Positions 33,174-42,744 of a stretch of 64,000 nucleotides of DNA are shown one piece after another. Below the pieces are notes generated by a model, which worked only from the letters and a program-made list of their open reading frames with translations, was not told the DNA's origin and did not search any database. The position numbers were made by a program, and so were the translations under genes. Numbering within the stretch: position 1 is the stretch's first letter; every line of letters begins with the position of its first letter. The stretch comes from JBNJFY01 sp051747265 (GTDB lineage: Bacteria > Bacteroidota > Rhodothermia > Balneolales > Balneolaceae). The stretch spans positions 124,001 to 188,000 of the forward strand of contig JBNJFY010000004.1 of the NCBI GenBank assembly GCA_051747265.1, read 5' to 3'.

Positions 33174-34271
33174 TTAAAAGCGTTTGGTCAATTTCAGATC
33201 CGAATGTTCAGGTGGCCAGGGGAGCGTTGCGAAGCCAAGACCGGATTTCGCAGATAGATGATAGTGACCATCAATCAGGTGTTGGGGATCGCGGTTGAAA
33301 TCTACTGCTAACCAATTACCCGTAGCCAATCCGTGGGCAATCTGATCCGACGCTGGCTGGGATGCCGCAAATTGGGCAGTCATTTGTCGACCTATGGCTG
33401 TTTCCAACAAACTGGTAAATACCACTTTCACCAGCTTTTGCCGAGCTTGATCAACAATCGTTTGCATCGCGCCGATATGCCCGATACGCATCGGTTTCAA
33501 GATAAGTACTTGGGCAGCCCCATCAGCCAAAATCGATGATATCTGCGGGAGCGTGCTCAACGATTCATCCCAAGCCAGCGGTACCCCGGTGGCATCATAC
33601 AGATCTTTGAAACGTGCGCTGGTGGCTTCTTGTAGGGGCTCTTCGCAGTATTCAAGATCAAACCGTTGCCAATGCCCAAGGATTTCTTCGGCTTTATTGA
33701 AGGTCCAGGCTTTATTAGCGTCCAAGCGGATGATCAGGTCGGGGAATTGGGATCGAATCTGTTCTAAAAGTTGGGTTTCCAACTCCGTGTTTTTGCCCAC
33801 CTTTATCTTTACAGTGGAATAACCTTGGTCTATATATTCTTTGGTTCTGGATAAAGCTTGCTGGGCATCGGAGAGACTAAGCACCGCGTTGACGGGTAGC
33901 GTAGAACGAGCGTTCTTATTCAACAGATGACGCACTGTTTTTACTTGACTCTGAGCGAGATAATCGAGCACTAACGTATCCAGCGCAAAGGCCAAAGAAG
34001 GTAACAAATTCCATGATTGTGCCTGCTTCCACCACTCCGCATAGCTGGTTACTCTTTTTAGAGCCGATGTTAATTTGGATTCCAAAGCCGCGTATTGACT
34101 GGCGACCTCATTCAGTGATTCTCGGGAAAAGCCGGGAAGCGGAGCTGCTTCCCCATAGCAGATATAATCACCGGTATCCCACCGAAAAAGGAGTCCTTCT
34201 CGAAACCTCCATTTCCGATTTTGGGTCTCAAACGGTTGCCGAAAAGGAAGACGATACTGAAAAGTCTCCAT
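33174..34271 (-). CDS. menC: o-Succinylbenzoate synthase
   Basis: A 365-residue enolase-superfamily enzyme that dehydrates SHCHC to o-succinylbenzoate. Catalytic landmarks are TVKIKVGKN (Lys), IIRLDANKAW (Asp), YCEEPL (Glu), LAWDESLS (Asp) and LILKPMRIGH (second Lys). The frame opens at 34304, 2 bases after the menA stop. I prefer the ATG at 34271, which begins METFQYRLPFRQPFE, the normal family N-terminus, and has AAGGAA a few bases before it; the upstream 11 residues look like linker sequence. Part of a menA-menC-menE operon. The earlier pathway genes (menF, menD, menB) are not in this window. Confidence 0.92.
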   Translation of the reverse strand: METFQYRLPFRQPFETQNRKWRFREGLLFRWDTGDYICYGEAAPLPGFSRESLNEVASQYAALESKLTSALKRVTSYAEWWKQAQSWNLLPSLAFALDTLVLDYLAQSQVKTVRHLLNKNARSTLPVNAVLSLSDAQQALSRTKEYIDQGYSTVKIKVGKNTELETQLLEQIRSQFPDLIIRLDANKAWTFNKAEEILGHWQRFDLEYCEEPLQEATSARFKDLYDATGVPLAWDESLSTLPQISSILADGAAQVLILKPMRIGHIGAMQTIVDQARQKLVKVVFTSLLETAIGRQMTAQFAASQPASDQIAHGLATGNWLAVDFNRDPQHLIDGHYHLSAKSGLGFATLPWPPEHSDLKLTKRF

Positions 34272-34306
34272 GGTAAATTCCTTATTTGTCAACCGATCCA
34301 CCATAA

Positions 34307-35188
34307 TTATCCCAGAATGATGCCCGCCGAGAAGAGCAGTGAAAACAGTAACATCATGATGGCTGTTTGTTTCAGCGTGTTGTTAAGCTTGGCTTTATCA
34401 CGATTGGTCCACACCACATAAATTAACCACGCACCCAAAGGCAAGGTAAGAAAGGGCAGCAATACCCAGCTATCATAATTCAACCGATAGTAGAAATGCG
34501 GGGGGATAGCAAAAGCCAAGGCCAACATCACCAAATACTCCAATCGAAGCGTATGCTCTCCAAAAAGAACTCCCAACGTGCGTTTGCCCACTTTGCGATC
34601 TTGGTCCACATCCCGGAGGTTATTAATCACTAAGATATTGGTACACAATCCTCCCATAGCCAGTGATCCCCAAAACGACGAAGAAGACCATTCCAATGCG
34701 TTCACGAAGTAGGTCCCCATTACCGCTCCAAATCCAAAGAATAAAAATACAAACAAATCGCCCAGTCCATTGTAGCCGAGTGGAAAGGGCCCCCCGGTGT
34801 AGAGATAGCCAAAGATCAGCGACAGTATGCCTAAGACCAGTATCTGCCATCCGGCATGCCATACCAGGTAAAGTCCTATTAGAAAGGCAATTCCCATGGT
34901 TATGGCCGTTGCCCACCACATGGTATCGGCAGGAATCAGCCCCGAAGCGCTGGCCCGGGTGAAGCCCACGCGTTCTTCAGTATCCGCTCCTTTAATGTGA
35001 TCATAATAGTCGTTGGCGAAATTCGTTCCAATCTGTATCAGCAACGCACATATCAAAGCCACGGAGGTGGGTATCCAGTTGAACTGACCATCATGCCAAG
35101 CCAGAGACGCACCTAAAATTACGGGTGCCAATGCGGCAGGCAATGTTTGGGGACGGGCAGCTTCGATCCAAGCCTGATTTTTGGTCAT
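34307..35188 (-). CDS. menA: 1,4-Dihydroxy-2-naphthoate polyprenyltransferase
   Basis: A 293-residue UbiA-superfamily membrane prenyltransferase that attaches the isoprenoid tail to DHNA, giving demethylmenaquinone. The two Asp-rich motifs are present: NFANDYYDHIKGADTEER (about 57-74) and NNLRDVDQDRKVGKRTLGV (about 189-207). About eight hydrophobic helices fill the rest. The N-terminal WIEAARPQTLPAALAPVILG is typical of MenA. It is the first gene of the men operon; its promoter must lie in 35189-35414, facing the glutamine synthetase gene. Confidence 0.95.
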   Translation of the reverse strand: MTKNQAWIEAARPQTLPAALAPVILGASLAWHDGQFNWIPTSVALICALLIQIGTNFANDYYDHIKGADTEERVGFTRASASGLIPADTMWWATAITMGIAFLIGLYLVWHAGWQILVLGILSLIFGYLYTGGPFPLGYNGLGDLFVFLFFGFGAVMGTYFVNALEWSSSSFWGSLAMGGLCTNILVINNLRDVDQDRKVGKRTLGVLFGEHTLRLEYLVMLALAFAIPPHFYYRLNYDSWVLLPFLTLPLGAWLIYVVWTNRDKAKLNNTLKQTAIMMLLFSLLFSAGIILG

Positions 35189-35492
35189 TTAATGGGGCGA
35201 TTGATTAGAATTTTAATTTTTTGACGGATCGAAAATAACAGGTTTAGGCGGCTTTGTCATTTGGTTGCCTAACAAATTAAAATATTTGCTAGGAGTAACT
35301 AAAAAGATAAAGTGCGGACGGGTGAAAACAAGGTCAGGGCATTAATTATTTAGGTTATTCAATGTCAAGTCAAAAATATATTAGGTTTTTTAATAAAAAA
35401 GCCTAAAAAAATTATTGAAAATTGGTTATGGAATATTATCTTTACCGCGAGTTCATCATCACAATCACAACTATATCTATCAACCTAAATTC
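35189..35492. other. Divergent region between menA and glutamine synthetase III
   Basis: AT-rich, about 300 bp, expected to hold both promoters. A CACAATCACAACT-type stretch precedes the ATG at 35493. No strong promoter consensus or riboswitch is seen. Confidence 0.4.
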
Positions 35493-37679
35493 ATGAGTAA
35501 GGGATTTCGCAGGTACGATACACTTGCCGCTGCTCGAAACTGGCAGCCAAAATCAAACGGAAGAGCAAAGTCACCGATTAACGTGACTGAAATTTTTGGG
35601 GAAAATACACTACAACTGGATAGTTTGAAAGAACGATTGCCTAAAGCTATCTGGCAAGATTTGAAGCGAACCATCAGCGAAGGTGAGCCCCTAAATATTG
35701 AAGTAGCCGACGCGGTAGCGGTAGCCATGAAAGACTGGGCCACCGAAAAAGGAGCCACCCATTTTACTCACTGGTTCCAGCCGTTAACCGGTTTAACCGC
35801 TGAAAAGCACGACAGTTTTATCACTCCCAATCAGGGGGGCGGTGCCATTGCCGAATTTTCCGGTAAAGATCTCATTCAAGGGGAGCCGGATGCATCCAGT
35901 TTCCCCAGTGGTGGATTGCGAGCTACCTTTGAAGCCCGTGGTTATACCGCCTGGGATCCAACTTCGCCAGCCACCATCATGGAAAACGAGAACGGTTCGG
36001 TGTTGTGTATCCCTACTGCTTTCGCTTCCTGGACCGGCGATGCCCTGGATCATAAAACACCACTGTTGCGCTCTATTGATGCGTTAAACAAACAAGCGCA
36101 ACGTGCCTTGGAACTGTTTGATGTACCAAACAAGCGCGTAACCTCGACGGTTGGTTGTGAACAAGAGTATTTTCTAATTGACCAGGAGTTCTTTTATCGT
36201 CGCCCGGATCTGATGACCGTTGGACGCAGTTTGGTGGGGGCCAAACCCCCTCGCGGGCAAGAGATGGATGATCATTATTTCGGTCAGATTCCCGATCGCG
36301 TACTCAGTTTTATGCTGGAGGCCGAAAAGGAGCTCTATCGTTTGGGGATTCCGGTGAAAACCCGTCACAATGAGGTTGCTCCTAGTCAGTACGAAATTGC
36401 CCCACTGTTTGAAAGCGCCAACGTAGCCGCGGATCATCAGCAGTTGACGATGGTTACCTTAAAACGCATCGCGCGTGAATATGGCATGGAGTGTATGCTT
36501 CATGAGAAACCATTTGCCGGAATGAACGGCAGCGGAAAGCACCTGAATTGGTCTATTGCCACTACCGATGGGCAAAATCTATTGGAGCCGGGCAACAATC
36601 CGCATGATAATATGCAATTTCTGTTCTTCTGCTTAGCCGTCGTTAAAGCGGTTTATAAGCATCAGGACCTACTGCGCATTTCTATTGCCAGTGCCAGCAA
36701 TGATCACCGTTTAGGGGCCAATGAGGCGCCGCCGGCCATTATCTCTATGTTCGTGGGCGATCAGCTGGATGATGTATTTAAGCAGCTAATGAACGGTGGG
36801 TTGAAAGAGTCCAAGCAGGGCGGCTTGTTGGGACTGGGTTCGGCTGTGCTGCCTAGTATTCCCAAACACGCCGGTGACCGGAACCGAACCTCGCCGTTTG
36901 CTTTTACGGGCAACAAGTTTGAATTCCGCGCGGTTGGATCCAGCCAGTCAGTATCGTTCCCTATTGTGGTATTGAACACCATCGTAGCTCAGGCTATTGA
37001 TGAGATGTGCACCGAATTGGAAGCGCACCTGGAGAATGACGAATCGCTGGAAAAGGGACTCCAAACCGTACTACATGACACCATAAAGGAATCTCACGAC
37101 ATCATCTTTAATGGTGACGGTTATTCCGAAGCGTGGGAGAAAGAAGCCGAAGAACGGGGTTTGCTCAATCTGTGGACCACGATCGATGCACTGCCCCTGT
37201 TTAAAGCAGATAAAAACATCAAGCTCTTTGATAAGTATGATGTATTGTCCAAGCGAGAAATTGTCTCTCGACTGGAGATTTGGGCGGAACAGTATGCCAC
37301 CACTTTGGAGATCGAGGCAGATACCACCGACCGAATCGCACGTACCATGATTATTCCTGCTGCGGTTCGATATATGAACGAACTAGCCGCCATCAGTGAT
37401 CGTGGAGTTACGCTCGGTTTAGAGACCACCGGAACCAATTCTGTGCTTAATACCGTGAATGATAGTATCAATCATCTGGATGAAGCATTGAAAGAATTAG
37501 GGCACGCCAAGGATAAAATCTCAGATGAGATGGAAGTTCTCGAACGAGCCGAACTCATGAAAGATCATGTGATTCCCGCCATGAACAAAATCCGCGAGCA
37601 TGTGGATAAGCTGGAAAAGCATGTCGCCGACGATTACTGGCCAATGCCGGTTTATCAGGAGATGTTATTCGTGAAGTAG
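35493..37679 (+). CDS. glnN: Glutamine synthetase type III
   Basis: A 728-residue type III glutamine synthetase, the large GS form common in Bacteroidota and cyanobacteria; it makes glutamine from glutamate, ammonia and ATP. Diagnostic segments: THFTHWFQPLTGLTAEKHDSF, STVGCEQEYFLID (Glu metal ligands), TRHNEVAPSQYEIAP, LHEKPFAGMNGSGKHLNWSI (active-site region), SASNDHRLGANEAPPAIIS and GNKFEFRAVGSS. The frame also opens upstream at TTG 35415, but MSKGFRRYDTL from ATG 35493 is the natural N-terminus. It ends with a helical C-terminal domain typical of the type. A terminator lies at 37703-37731. Confidence 0.95.
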   Translation: MSKGFRRYDTLAAARNWQPKSNGRAKSPINVTEIFGENTLQLDSLKERLPKAIWQDLKRTISEGEPLNIEVADAVAVAMKDWATEKGATHFTHWFQPLTGLTAEKHDSFITPNQGGGAIAEFSGKDLIQGEPDASSFPSGGLRATFEARGYTAWDPTSPATIMENENGSVLCIPTAFASWTGDALDHKTPLLRSIDALNKQAQRALELFDVPNKRVTSTVGCEQEYFLIDQEFFYRRPDLMTVGRSLVGAKPPRGQEMDDHYFGQIPDRVLSFMLEAEKELYRLGIPVKTRHNEVAPSQYEIAPLFESANVAADHQQLTMVTLKRIAREYGMECMLHEKPFAGMNGSGKHLNWSIATTDGQNLLEPGNNPHDNMQFLFFCLAVVKAVYKHQDLLRISIASASNDHRLGANEAPPAIISMFVGDQLDDVFKQLMNGGLKESKQGGLLGLGSAVLPSIPKHAGDRNRTSPFAFTGNKFEFRAVGSSQSVSFPIVVLNTIVAQAIDEMCTELEAHLENDESLEKGLQTVLHDTIKESHDIIFNGDGYSEAWEKEAEERGLLNLWTTIDALPLFKADKNIKLFDKYDVLSKREIVSRLEIWAEQYATTLEIEADTTDRIARTMIIPAAVRYMNELAAISDRGVTLGLETTGTNSVLNTVNDSINHLDEALKELGHAKDKISDEMEVLERAELMKDHVIPAMNKIREHVDKLEKHVADDYWPMPVYQEMLFVK

Positions 37680-37702
37680 GTTAATATTGCTTAATTATTC
37701 AG

Positions 37703-37731
37703 GCAGCGCTCTTTATTGGGCGCTGCTTTTT
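37703..37731 (+). terminator. Intrinsic terminator of glutamine synthetase gene
   Basis: GCAGCGC, a ten-base loop, GCGCTGC, then T-rich sequence, 23 bases after the stop. The downstream M20 frame formally opens inside this stem (37716), which argues against that start. Confidence 0.88.
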
Positions 37732-37799
37732 TGTTTTATACCACTTTTCTGGCCAAACTTATGGCGATGAATTTGGAACGGGAAAAAAATCATATCACT

Positions 37800-39131
37800 A
37801 TGCTTAGACGGGTCCTTTACGGGGTGTTGCTGATGGTAATCTGTTCGCAGCCTCAAGCATTAGCACAAGATGCATCGCAGCAGCCAGCTCACCAGCAAAT
37901 AAATAGGCAAGCCGAGGATATTTTTGATCAAATGGTGGAGTGGCGCCGTCATTTTCATGAGCATCCCGAGTTATCCAATCGAGAAGAAGAGACGGCCGCA
38001 TTCATTGCTCAGTATCTTCGTTCCCTGGGAATGAACGTGGAAACGAGTGTCGCGCATACCGGGGTAGTCGGAGTCTTAGAAGGCGATGGGGATGGCCCGG
38101 TGGTGGGGTTACGAGCGGATATCGATGCTTTGCCCGTGGTGGAGCGAACCGATGTGCCCTTCAAATCCACCAAGACCACGACGTATTTGGATAAGAAGGT
38201 GGGGGTGATGCATGCTTGCGGACACGACACGCACATCGCCATGCTCATGGGGGCAGCCAAGATTTTAACTGATATGAAAGATCAGTTGAAGGGTACGGTC
38301 AAGTTTATTTTTCAGCCGGCCGAAGAAGGTGCTCCTCCGGGGGAACAGGGGGGCGCGGGGCTGATGGTTAAGGAAGGGGTTTTGGAAAATCCCGATGTGG
38401 ATGTGGTATTCGGCCAGCACATCAATTCTCAAACGGAAGTGGGAACCATCCGTTATCGTCCCCGGGGTACGATGGCTGCCGCGGATCGCTTTGTGATAAC
38501 CGTGCATGGAAAACAAACCCATGGATCAACTCCGTGGACTGGAGCGGACCCCATTGTCACTTCCGCGAAAATTATTGAAGGGCTGCAGTCTATTATTAGT
38601 CGGAAAACCGAGCTAACCAAAGCCGCCGCAGTAATTTCGGTGGGCAAAATCCAGGCGGGGGTTCGGAATAACATCATTCCGGAGGAAGCCGAGATGATCG
38701 GAACGATCCGCACCTTGGATACCGGAATGCAAGAAAAGATACATAAGGAGATTCGCCATGTGGCGACCACTATAGCGGAAAGCATGGGTGCAACAGCCAC
38801 GGTAGAAATCCAAAAAGGATATCCGGTAACCTACAATGATCCGGAATTGACCACGCAGATGGTACCCAGCTTGGAGCATATAGCGGGCAGTGAAAATGTG
38901 GTGTTATCCGATGCCATTACCGGTGCTGAGGACTTCTCCTTTTTTCAGAAGAAAGTCCCCGGACTTTACTGGTTCGTTGGTGGCATGCCTCAAGGTATGG
39001 ATCCGGTCGATGCCGCTCCTCATCATACTCCTGATTTTTATATCCAAGAAGAAGGGATGAAGTTGGGCGTTAAGGCATTAACCAGACTGACCTATGATTA
39101 CATGATCCAAAGCAAAAACACCGGACTTTGA
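37800..39131 (+). CDS. Exported M20-family amidohydrolase
   Basis: A 443-residue metal-dependent amidohydrolase/peptidase of the M20D (IAA-amino acid hydrolase/aminoacylase-like) group. The chosen ATG (37800) gives a signal peptide, RRVLYGVLLMVICSQPQALAQ; upstream starts fall in or near the preceding terminator. Metal and catalytic motifs: VEWRRHFHEHPELSNRE, LRADIDALPV, MHACGHDTHIAMLMGAA, FQPAEEGAPPGEQGG and ITGAEDFSFFQ, plus APHHTPDF near the end. The dimerisation lid is between about residues 210 and 330. Probable periplasmic hydrolysis of N-acyl or peptide bonds; substrate unknown. Confidence 0.9.
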   Translation: MLRRVLYGVLLMVICSQPQALAQDASQQPAHQQINRQAEDIFDQMVEWRRHFHEHPELSNREEETAAFIAQYLRSLGMNVETSVAHTGVVGVLEGDGDGPVVGLRADIDALPVVERTDVPFKSTKTTTYLDKKVGVMHACGHDTHIAMLMGAAKILTDMKDQLKGTVKFIFQPAEEGAPPGEQGGAGLMVKEGVLENPDVDVVFGQHINSQTEVGTIRYRPRGTMAAADRFVITVHGKQTHGSTPWTGADPIVTSAKIIEGLQSIISRKTELTKAAAVISVGKIQAGVRNNIIPEEAEMIGTIRTLDTGMQEKIHKEIRHVATTIAESMGATATVEIQKGYPVTYNDPELTTQMVPSLEHIAGSENVVLSDAITGAEDFSFFQKKVPGLYWFVGGMPQGMDPVDAAPHHTPDFYIQEEGMKLGVKALTRLTYDYMIQSKNTGL

Positions 39132-39141
39132 AAACCTTAGA

Positions 39142-39270
39142 GAGGGCTTTGCAAAACTACCTGTCATTGCGAACGTAGTGCGGCAATCCCCTGATTAGAT
39201 TGGGTAAACGGTGATTGTTACTACATCTTGCCAAGACCGAATAAATTTCGGAAGGTTTTGCAAAGCCCTC
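39142..39270. mobile_element. 129-bp MITE, copy 1
   Basis: A non-coding element bounded by near-perfect inverted ends GAGGGCTTTGCAAAAC / GTTTTGCAAAGCCCTC and flanked by TTAGA directly on both sides (39137-39141 and 39271-39275), a likely target duplication. The interior starts with CCTGTCATTGCGAACG. Confidence 0.8.
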
Positions 39271-39343
39271 TTAGAGATCATCTGCATAATTTCGCTTTGT
39301 CTGTAAAGCACTGGAAAAATCTTTTGGGAAGAGCCTCTTTTAC

Positions 39344-40417
39344 TTATTCAGATTTTCGGTGTGGATGTAATTGATTACCCAGCAAATAACCGTAGGGCTC
39401 CAGCGGTTCGATATTATCAAAGATAGCTTTCATTACACCTACTACGGGGATGGATAAAATCATGCCCGCAATCCCCCACATCTGTCCGCCCACCAATAAA
39501 GCGATGATAGCTACAAGCGGATTCAGACTGATCGTCGCGCCCATGATATTGGGAGTGATGAAATTACCTTCCAGGAATTGAGCTACAGAAAATATAATGA
39601 TCACTCCTAATGGAATGAGCAGGGAGTCGTACATCAGCAAGCCATATAAAAAGGGAAGTGCCCCACCAATTAAGATACCGATATAGGGAATCAGGGCCAG
39701 AATAGCGGCGAATACTCCAAAAAACAGCGCGTGTTCAATACCGATAATCCACAAGCCGGTGACATTCAGAATCCCCAGAATCAAAACAACTGCTAAAATG
39801 CCTATGATGTAGTTCTGCAAAACACTGGAAATTTCCCCTACGATGTGGTCAATCTCCCGATCGCTGCTGTCATCGGTGATTTTGTAAAGGAAGTTGAGGT
39901 ACAGATCTTTGTAGAATAGTAAAAAGAACACGTAGATAGGAAAGAGTCCAATAAATGAGAAAAATCCGGTGGTTGTGGTTACCAGGGCTTGGGCCATATT
40001 TCCACTCTGGCTGATTAACGTACCCATCGCTTGGTCTAGGTACCCGGAAATTTCATGCTCCGTAACCCCCAATTGTTGCTCCAGAAAAGTGAGGGAGGTT
40101 TCTGATAGGGTACGTAACCGTTTGAGCATATTGGGAAATTCTTCTGCAAAATCTGCCAACTGAGAGCCGAACAGCGCAATGATTCCTCCTAAAAACAGTA
40201 AAGCCAAAATCATACTGAGTAAAATGGAAAGGATGCGAGGCACCCCTTTCAGAGTCAGAAAGTTGACTAATGGATTTAGCAAAATGGCGATCAAGGCTGC
40301 AGTGACCAATGGGATCAAGATGGATTTACCAATGACCATGATATAGGCCAGGAGAATAATCCCCGCTAATATGGCCAAGCGTTCTGTCCATTTCATAGTA
40401 ATCTGATGCGTATTCAT
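39344..40417 (-). CDS. AI-2E family transporter
   Basis: A 357-residue membrane protein of the AI-2E (PF01594, YdiK/TqsA-like) family. About eight hydrophobic helices are visible: paired at the N-terminus (~12-75), a periplasmic/cytoplasmic helical segment ~80-140, then the conserved FFSFIGLFPIYVFFLLFYKD, the IALIPYIGILIGGALPFLYG motif (~239-258) and LVGGQMWGIAGMILSIPVVGVMKAIFD near the C-terminus. Members export autoinducer-2 or work as Na+/H+ antiporters; the substrate here is unknown. Monocistronic, placed between two MITE copies. Confidence 0.9.
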   Translation of the reverse strand: MNTHQITMKWTERLAILAGIILLAYIMVIGKSILIPLVTAALIAILLNPLVNFLTLKGVPRILSILLSMILALLFLGGIIALFGSQLADFAEEFPNMLKRLRTLSETSLTFLEQQLGVTEHEISGYLDQAMGTLISQSGNMAQALVTTTTGFFSFIGLFPIYVFFLLFYKDLYLNFLYKITDDSSDREIDHIVGEISSVLQNYIIGILAVVLILGILNVTGLWIIGIEHALFFGVFAAILALIPYIGILIGGALPFLYGLLMYDSLLIPLGVIIIFSVAQFLEGNFITPNIMGATISLNPLVAIIALLVGGQMWGIAGMILSIPVVGVMKAIFDNIEPLEPYGYLLGNQLHPHRKSE

Positions 40418-40462
40418 GGGAGCATAAAAAATTACACTTCTTGGTTTAGGTAATGGATATAA

Positions 40463-40591
40463 GGTGGCTTAGTAAAACTACCTGTCATTGCAAACGCAGT
40501 GCGGCAATCCCCCACTTACATTATGTAAATGGTGAATGCGATTTGGATTTCTTATGGCAAGATTCATTTGAGATGGTTTTGCAAAGTCCTC
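40463..40591. mobile_element. 129-bp MITE, copy 2 (left end decayed)
   Basis: Same element as 39142-39270, same length. The right end TTTTGCAAAGTCCTC is nearly intact, while the left end GGTGGCTTAGTAAAAC has several changes. Flanks are TATAA and TATAC. Confidence 0.72.
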
Positions 40592-40941
40592 TATACGGGA
40601 ATGATTGAATGTTACATTAAGAGTATCTAAAACCAATTGAGAATACAAAAGATCGTGCTTAGCTGATTCAATAATTGAAGGATGGATACATTAAAATCGA
40701 TCCATACCGATAACACCAATGAAATTGGGATACAAGTGCTATGGGTGGGGGGGCAGAAAAAACAGACATGCTGTCATACGAAGGTATCTTCGTACTAAAT
40801 GTACTAGCATTGCGGGGGATTTTCTTACCCGCTTGTCATCCATTCTTGCAATGTGGTGAGTTGGATAAAATAAGCTGTAGATAATATCTATACTTAGCGA
40901 CTGATTTAAGACGTAGTACTCAGTAATAACACGGCTCAACC
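40592..40941. other. Intergenic before the 600-residue gene
   Basis: Nothing recognisable apart from a G-run (40745-40752). No supported open frame. Confidence 0.4.
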
Positions 40942-42744
40942 ATGCATCACAATTTACATCAGTTCCACATTCCGGTTATGGGAACCGGCCACTCCATTGA
41001 TAGTCCTATTCGGGTAGCCCACTTGGGCATCAACTCCGTTGTCTCCATTGTTGATGATCTATTGTTGGAGAAAATACGGAAGTATTACAGTCAGCAGTTT
41101 GATGCTACCTATCAGCAAATTCCCCGAAACGCCGAAGATGGACGAGCACGACGCATTACCGCCTATTTGGATCTGATGAACGATATTGTCCAAGAGAAAT
41201 TTGATCAATTGAAGGAGACGGAATTCTTTTCGGAGAGTGCGAAAGATCGCTATTTCCGATTACTCCCCGATACAAGTTCTTTAAAGCAAGCCTATCATCA
41301 ATTGCAGGAGTATGTAGGGACGGAGCAGTGGAGCGAGAAGGCCAGTGCGTTGACCAATAGCATGCGGCCGGGATCCATCGATGTGAATATCATGGCCAAA
41401 GTAGATCGTTTGACCTATGACCCTGATGGGCAACCGTTGAGTAAAGAGTTCAGCGATGCCAGCGCGGCGTTGCGAGGTTACGCGCAAAGTAAATTAGAGT
41501 CAGCCGTAGTGTTATCGGCTGGATTTAATCCTCGTTTGTATAGCTACATGTCTAATTTTTCTGATTTTTATCGCGATCGGACCGGTAAGATCAAAAAGAA
41601 AATAATTTTGAAGGTCAGTGACTTTCGCTCGGCTTTGATCCAAAGCAAGTTTTTGGCCAAAAATGGATTGGAAGTCTCCGAGTATCGCATTGAATCCGGA
41701 TTAAATTGCGGTGGCCATGCTTTTGCGTCAGATGGCGAATTGCTGCCCATGCTGCTTAAAGAATTTAAAGAGAAACGTGAGCAGTTGATCAGCCAGGTTC
41801 GCCCCATGGTAAAACGCTATTATGAGAAGATGGATTGGGAGTATCCAGAAGCCGCTGAGGAAGACCGGCCATCCCTCACGGTGCAAGGGGGCATTGGTAC
41901 CCACACGGAAATGAGCCGTTTGCTGGATACTTTTGAATTTGACGGAACCGGTTGGGGCAGCCCATTTTTGCTGGTTCCCGAAGCCACCTGTGTGGATGAT
42001 CCCACTATGCAGTTACTTCAAAAGGCCCATACCGATGATTTATATCTGAGTAATGTCTCGCCTTTGGGGGTGCCGTTTAACAATGTGAAAAATAGCGGCT
42101 CGCAAATTTGGACAGAAAAACAGATTGAGAAAGATAAGCCCGGTTCCCCATGTCCCAAGGGGTTTTTACAAACCAACACCGAGTTTACCGAGCAGCCTAT
42201 TTGCACGGCTTCCAAAGAATATCAGCTGCTCAAAATCGATCAGATTAGAAATAGCGAACAAGCCGAGGAAGATAAAAACAAGGCGATATCACGAGTGGTG
42301 GAAAAGGAATGCTTGTGTCGCCATTTGGGCGTAGGAGCGTTAATGAAGCTAGGGCTCCAAAAGGAATCTTATGGACGTCAAGCTATCTGCCCGAGTCCCA
42401 ATATAGCCTGGTTTGATCGGCAATACAGTCTCGAAGAGATGGTAGATCACATCTATGGCCGATCCGAGTCACTGGTTCCCGATGATCGTCCTCACATGTA
42501 TGCCAAGGAGCTCACCATGTATGTGGATTACATGGAAGAGTTGCTAGAGCGCTCCATTGGCACAGAGAATGAACCGGATGTCGTTAAACGACTCGGAAAA
42601 ATGGATAAGGCACTACGCGAAGGAATGGAATATTTGCTGGAAGTGGTCCAATCTAGTTTTGAGGCCAGTGATAATATGGATTCCATTCAAAAATCGGTTG
42701 AACAAGCAAAAGAACGTTTAGAGCATTTAAGGGCTATTGCATAA
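40942..42744 (+). CDS. Conserved-looking protein of unknown function, cysteine-rich
   Basis: A 600-residue protein I cannot place in a family. It begins HHNLHQFHIPVMGTGHSIDSPIRVAHLGINSVVSIVDD, a well-formed strand-loop pattern, and contains GLNCGGHAFASDGELL (about 252-267), EATCVDDPTM and LSNVSPLGVPFNNVKNSGS. Later there is a set of cysteines: GSPCPKGF, PICTAS, KECLCRHLG and AICPSPN (about 395-490). The CLC/CP arrangement suggests a metal or Fe-S site (inference), and GLNCGGHAF is reminiscent of TIM-barrel FMN enzymes, though weakly. The last 70 residues are helical and charged. No signal peptide or membrane segment. Monocistronic, flanked by MITE copies. Confidence 0.75.
   Translation: MHHNLHQFHIPVMGTGHSIDSPIRVAHLGINSVVSIVDDLLLEKIRKYYSQQFDATYQQIPRNAEDGRARRITAYLDLMNDIVQEKFDQLKETEFFSESAKDRYFRLLPDTSSLKQAYHQLQEYVGTEQWSEKASALTNSMRPGSIDVNIMAKVDRLTYDPDGQPLSKEFSDASAALRGYAQSKLESAVVLSAGFNPRLYSYMSNFSDFYRDRTGKIKKKIILKVSDFRSALIQSKFLAKNGLEVSEYRIESGLNCGGHAFASDGELLPMLLKEFKEKREQLISQVRPMVKRYYEKMDWEYPEAAEEDRPSLTVQGGIGTHTEMSRLLDTFEFDGTGWGSPFLLVPEATCVDDPTMQLLQKAHTDDLYLSNVSPLGVPFNNVKNSGSQIWTEKQIEKDKPGSPCPKGFLQTNTEFTEQPICTASKEYQLLKIDQIRNSEQAEEDKNKAISRVVEKECLCRHLGVGALMKLGLQKESYGRQAICPSPNIAWFDRQYSLEEMVDHIYGRSESLVPDDRPHMYAKELTMYVDYMEELLERSIGTENEPDVVKRLGKMDKALREGMEYLLEVVQSSFEASDNMDSIQKSVEQAKERLEHLRAIA

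Noticed and set aside
35415..35492. N-terminal extension of glutamine synthetase
   Set aside because: It would need a TTG start and adds His/Asn-rich residues not seen in the family; ATG 35493 gives the normal N-terminus.
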